From Lacunisphaera sp. (GTDB taxonomy: Bacteria; Verrucomicrobiota; Verrucomicrobiia; Opitutales; Opitutaceae): 64,000 nucleotides of DNA. The position numbers were made by a program, and so were the translations under genes. Of this stretch, positions 63,761-64,000 are shown in pieces. The stretch's first letter is position 1. Every line of letters starts with the position of its first letter. Where the stretch lies: positions 144,066 to 208,065 of the forward strand of contig JAQSCO010000015.1 in the NCBI GenBank assembly GCA_029945445.1, given 5' to 3'. Below the pieces are notes generated by a model that saw nothing but the letters and a program-made list of their open reading frames with translations, did not search any database and had not been told where the DNA came from.

Positions 63761-64000
63761 CTAGATGCCGATTCGGCAACTATGTGCGCTAAAGCCTGCG
63801 CCAAAACTCACGAGCCAAAAATCGCCGGCGGCATCCGGCGTCGCGGTCTGCAGGGTCTCCTCCAGGCCGAACAACACGGAGGGACTGCTCATGTTGCCGA
63901 AGTCGCGCAGCACGGTGCGGCTCGCCGCGAGGGAGTAGGGCGCGACCACCGGCTCGAGCGCGTCGAGCACATCGCGGCCCCCGGGATGCGTGACAACGCG
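63761..64000 (-). CDS. Type III polyketide synthase / chalcone synthase-like C-terminus (partial)
   Basis: The frame is open to the window edge (80 codons including the stop). The segment has THPGGRDVLDALEP, with the catalytic His, then DFGNMSSPSVLF with the catalytic Asn, and SFGAGFSAH. These are the C-terminal half motifs of chalcone synthase-type type III polyketide synthases; a KAS III-like enzyme is the alternative. The cysteine half lies beyond the window. Confidence 0.8.
   Translation of the reverse strand, partial: RVVTHPGGRDVLDALEPVVAPYSLAASRTVLRDFGNMSSPSVLFGLEETLQTATPDAAGDFWLVSFGAGFSAHSCRIGI

Overview
The window is about 64 kb of GC-rich chromosomal DNA (roughly two-thirds G+C by eye). 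It has dense bacterial genes, no insertion sequences and no CRISPR array. I infer a verrucomicrobium, most likely of the Opitutaceae. The grounds are a secreted DUF1080 protein, long MacB/FtsX permeases of the ADOP type (first described in Acidobacteria), weak or absent Shine-Dalgarno sequences, and unusual intergenic repeats. No rRNA is present, so this placement is inference.

Layout. 1-3.3 kb: end of threonine synthase, a methyltransferase, a cardiolipin synthase-type phospholipase D and a pilin-like protein. 3.3-9.5 kb: rnc, mfd, a SurA-like isomerase, radC and tRNA-Tyr, all on the minus strand. 9.6-12.5 kb: two ABC-2 permeases, an orphan ParA and tRNA-Cys. 12.5-17.6 kb: a translationally coupled operon (HTH/metallo-beta-lactamase protein, solute-binding sensor kinase, MFS exporter) and a divergent DUF1080 protein. 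17.8-55.7 kb: a large efflux region. 55.9-64 kb: S10 carboxypeptidase, coaD, pgsA-pgpA, and an aroQ/nusG-like/outer-membrane-protein operon, then Nif3 and the end of a type III polyketide synthase-like gene.

The efflux region is the most interesting part. It holds seven ADOP permeases of 801-865 residues, two stand-alone MacB-type ATPases, a TolC-type channel, a MacA/HlyD-type adaptor, a complete macA-macB-type operon, and a two-component system made of a sensor kinase and an NtrC-type sigma-54 activator. Five transcription units in this region start with a well-formed sigma-54 promoter (GG-N10-GC, TGGCAY...TGCA type). Each also carries an upstream palindrome TCCC-N6-GGGA. Its centre lies 116-118 bp from the -12 GC at four units and 132 bp at the fifth. 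The five units begin with tolC, the ATPase of an ATPase-ADOP-ADOP operon, a 46-residue membrane protein ahead of two ADOP genes, the HlyD adaptor of an adaptor-ATPase-ADOP-ADOP operon, and a 93-residue membrane protein ahead of the regulator and kinase themselves. I read this as a self-regulated sigma-54 efflux regulon. Its kinase has almost no extracytoplasmic loop, which recalls the transporter-linked BceS-type kinases of Firmicutes.

A second notable layer is intergenic. Six gaps carry in-phase degenerate heptamer repeats, usually as inverted pairs and usually right after a stop codon, and each locus uses a different heptamer. A seventh gap carries a near-perfect 28-nt inverted repeat with a roughly 9-nt internal period. 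A separate hairpin family beginning TGTAGGG occurs at 17.7 and 52.2 kb.
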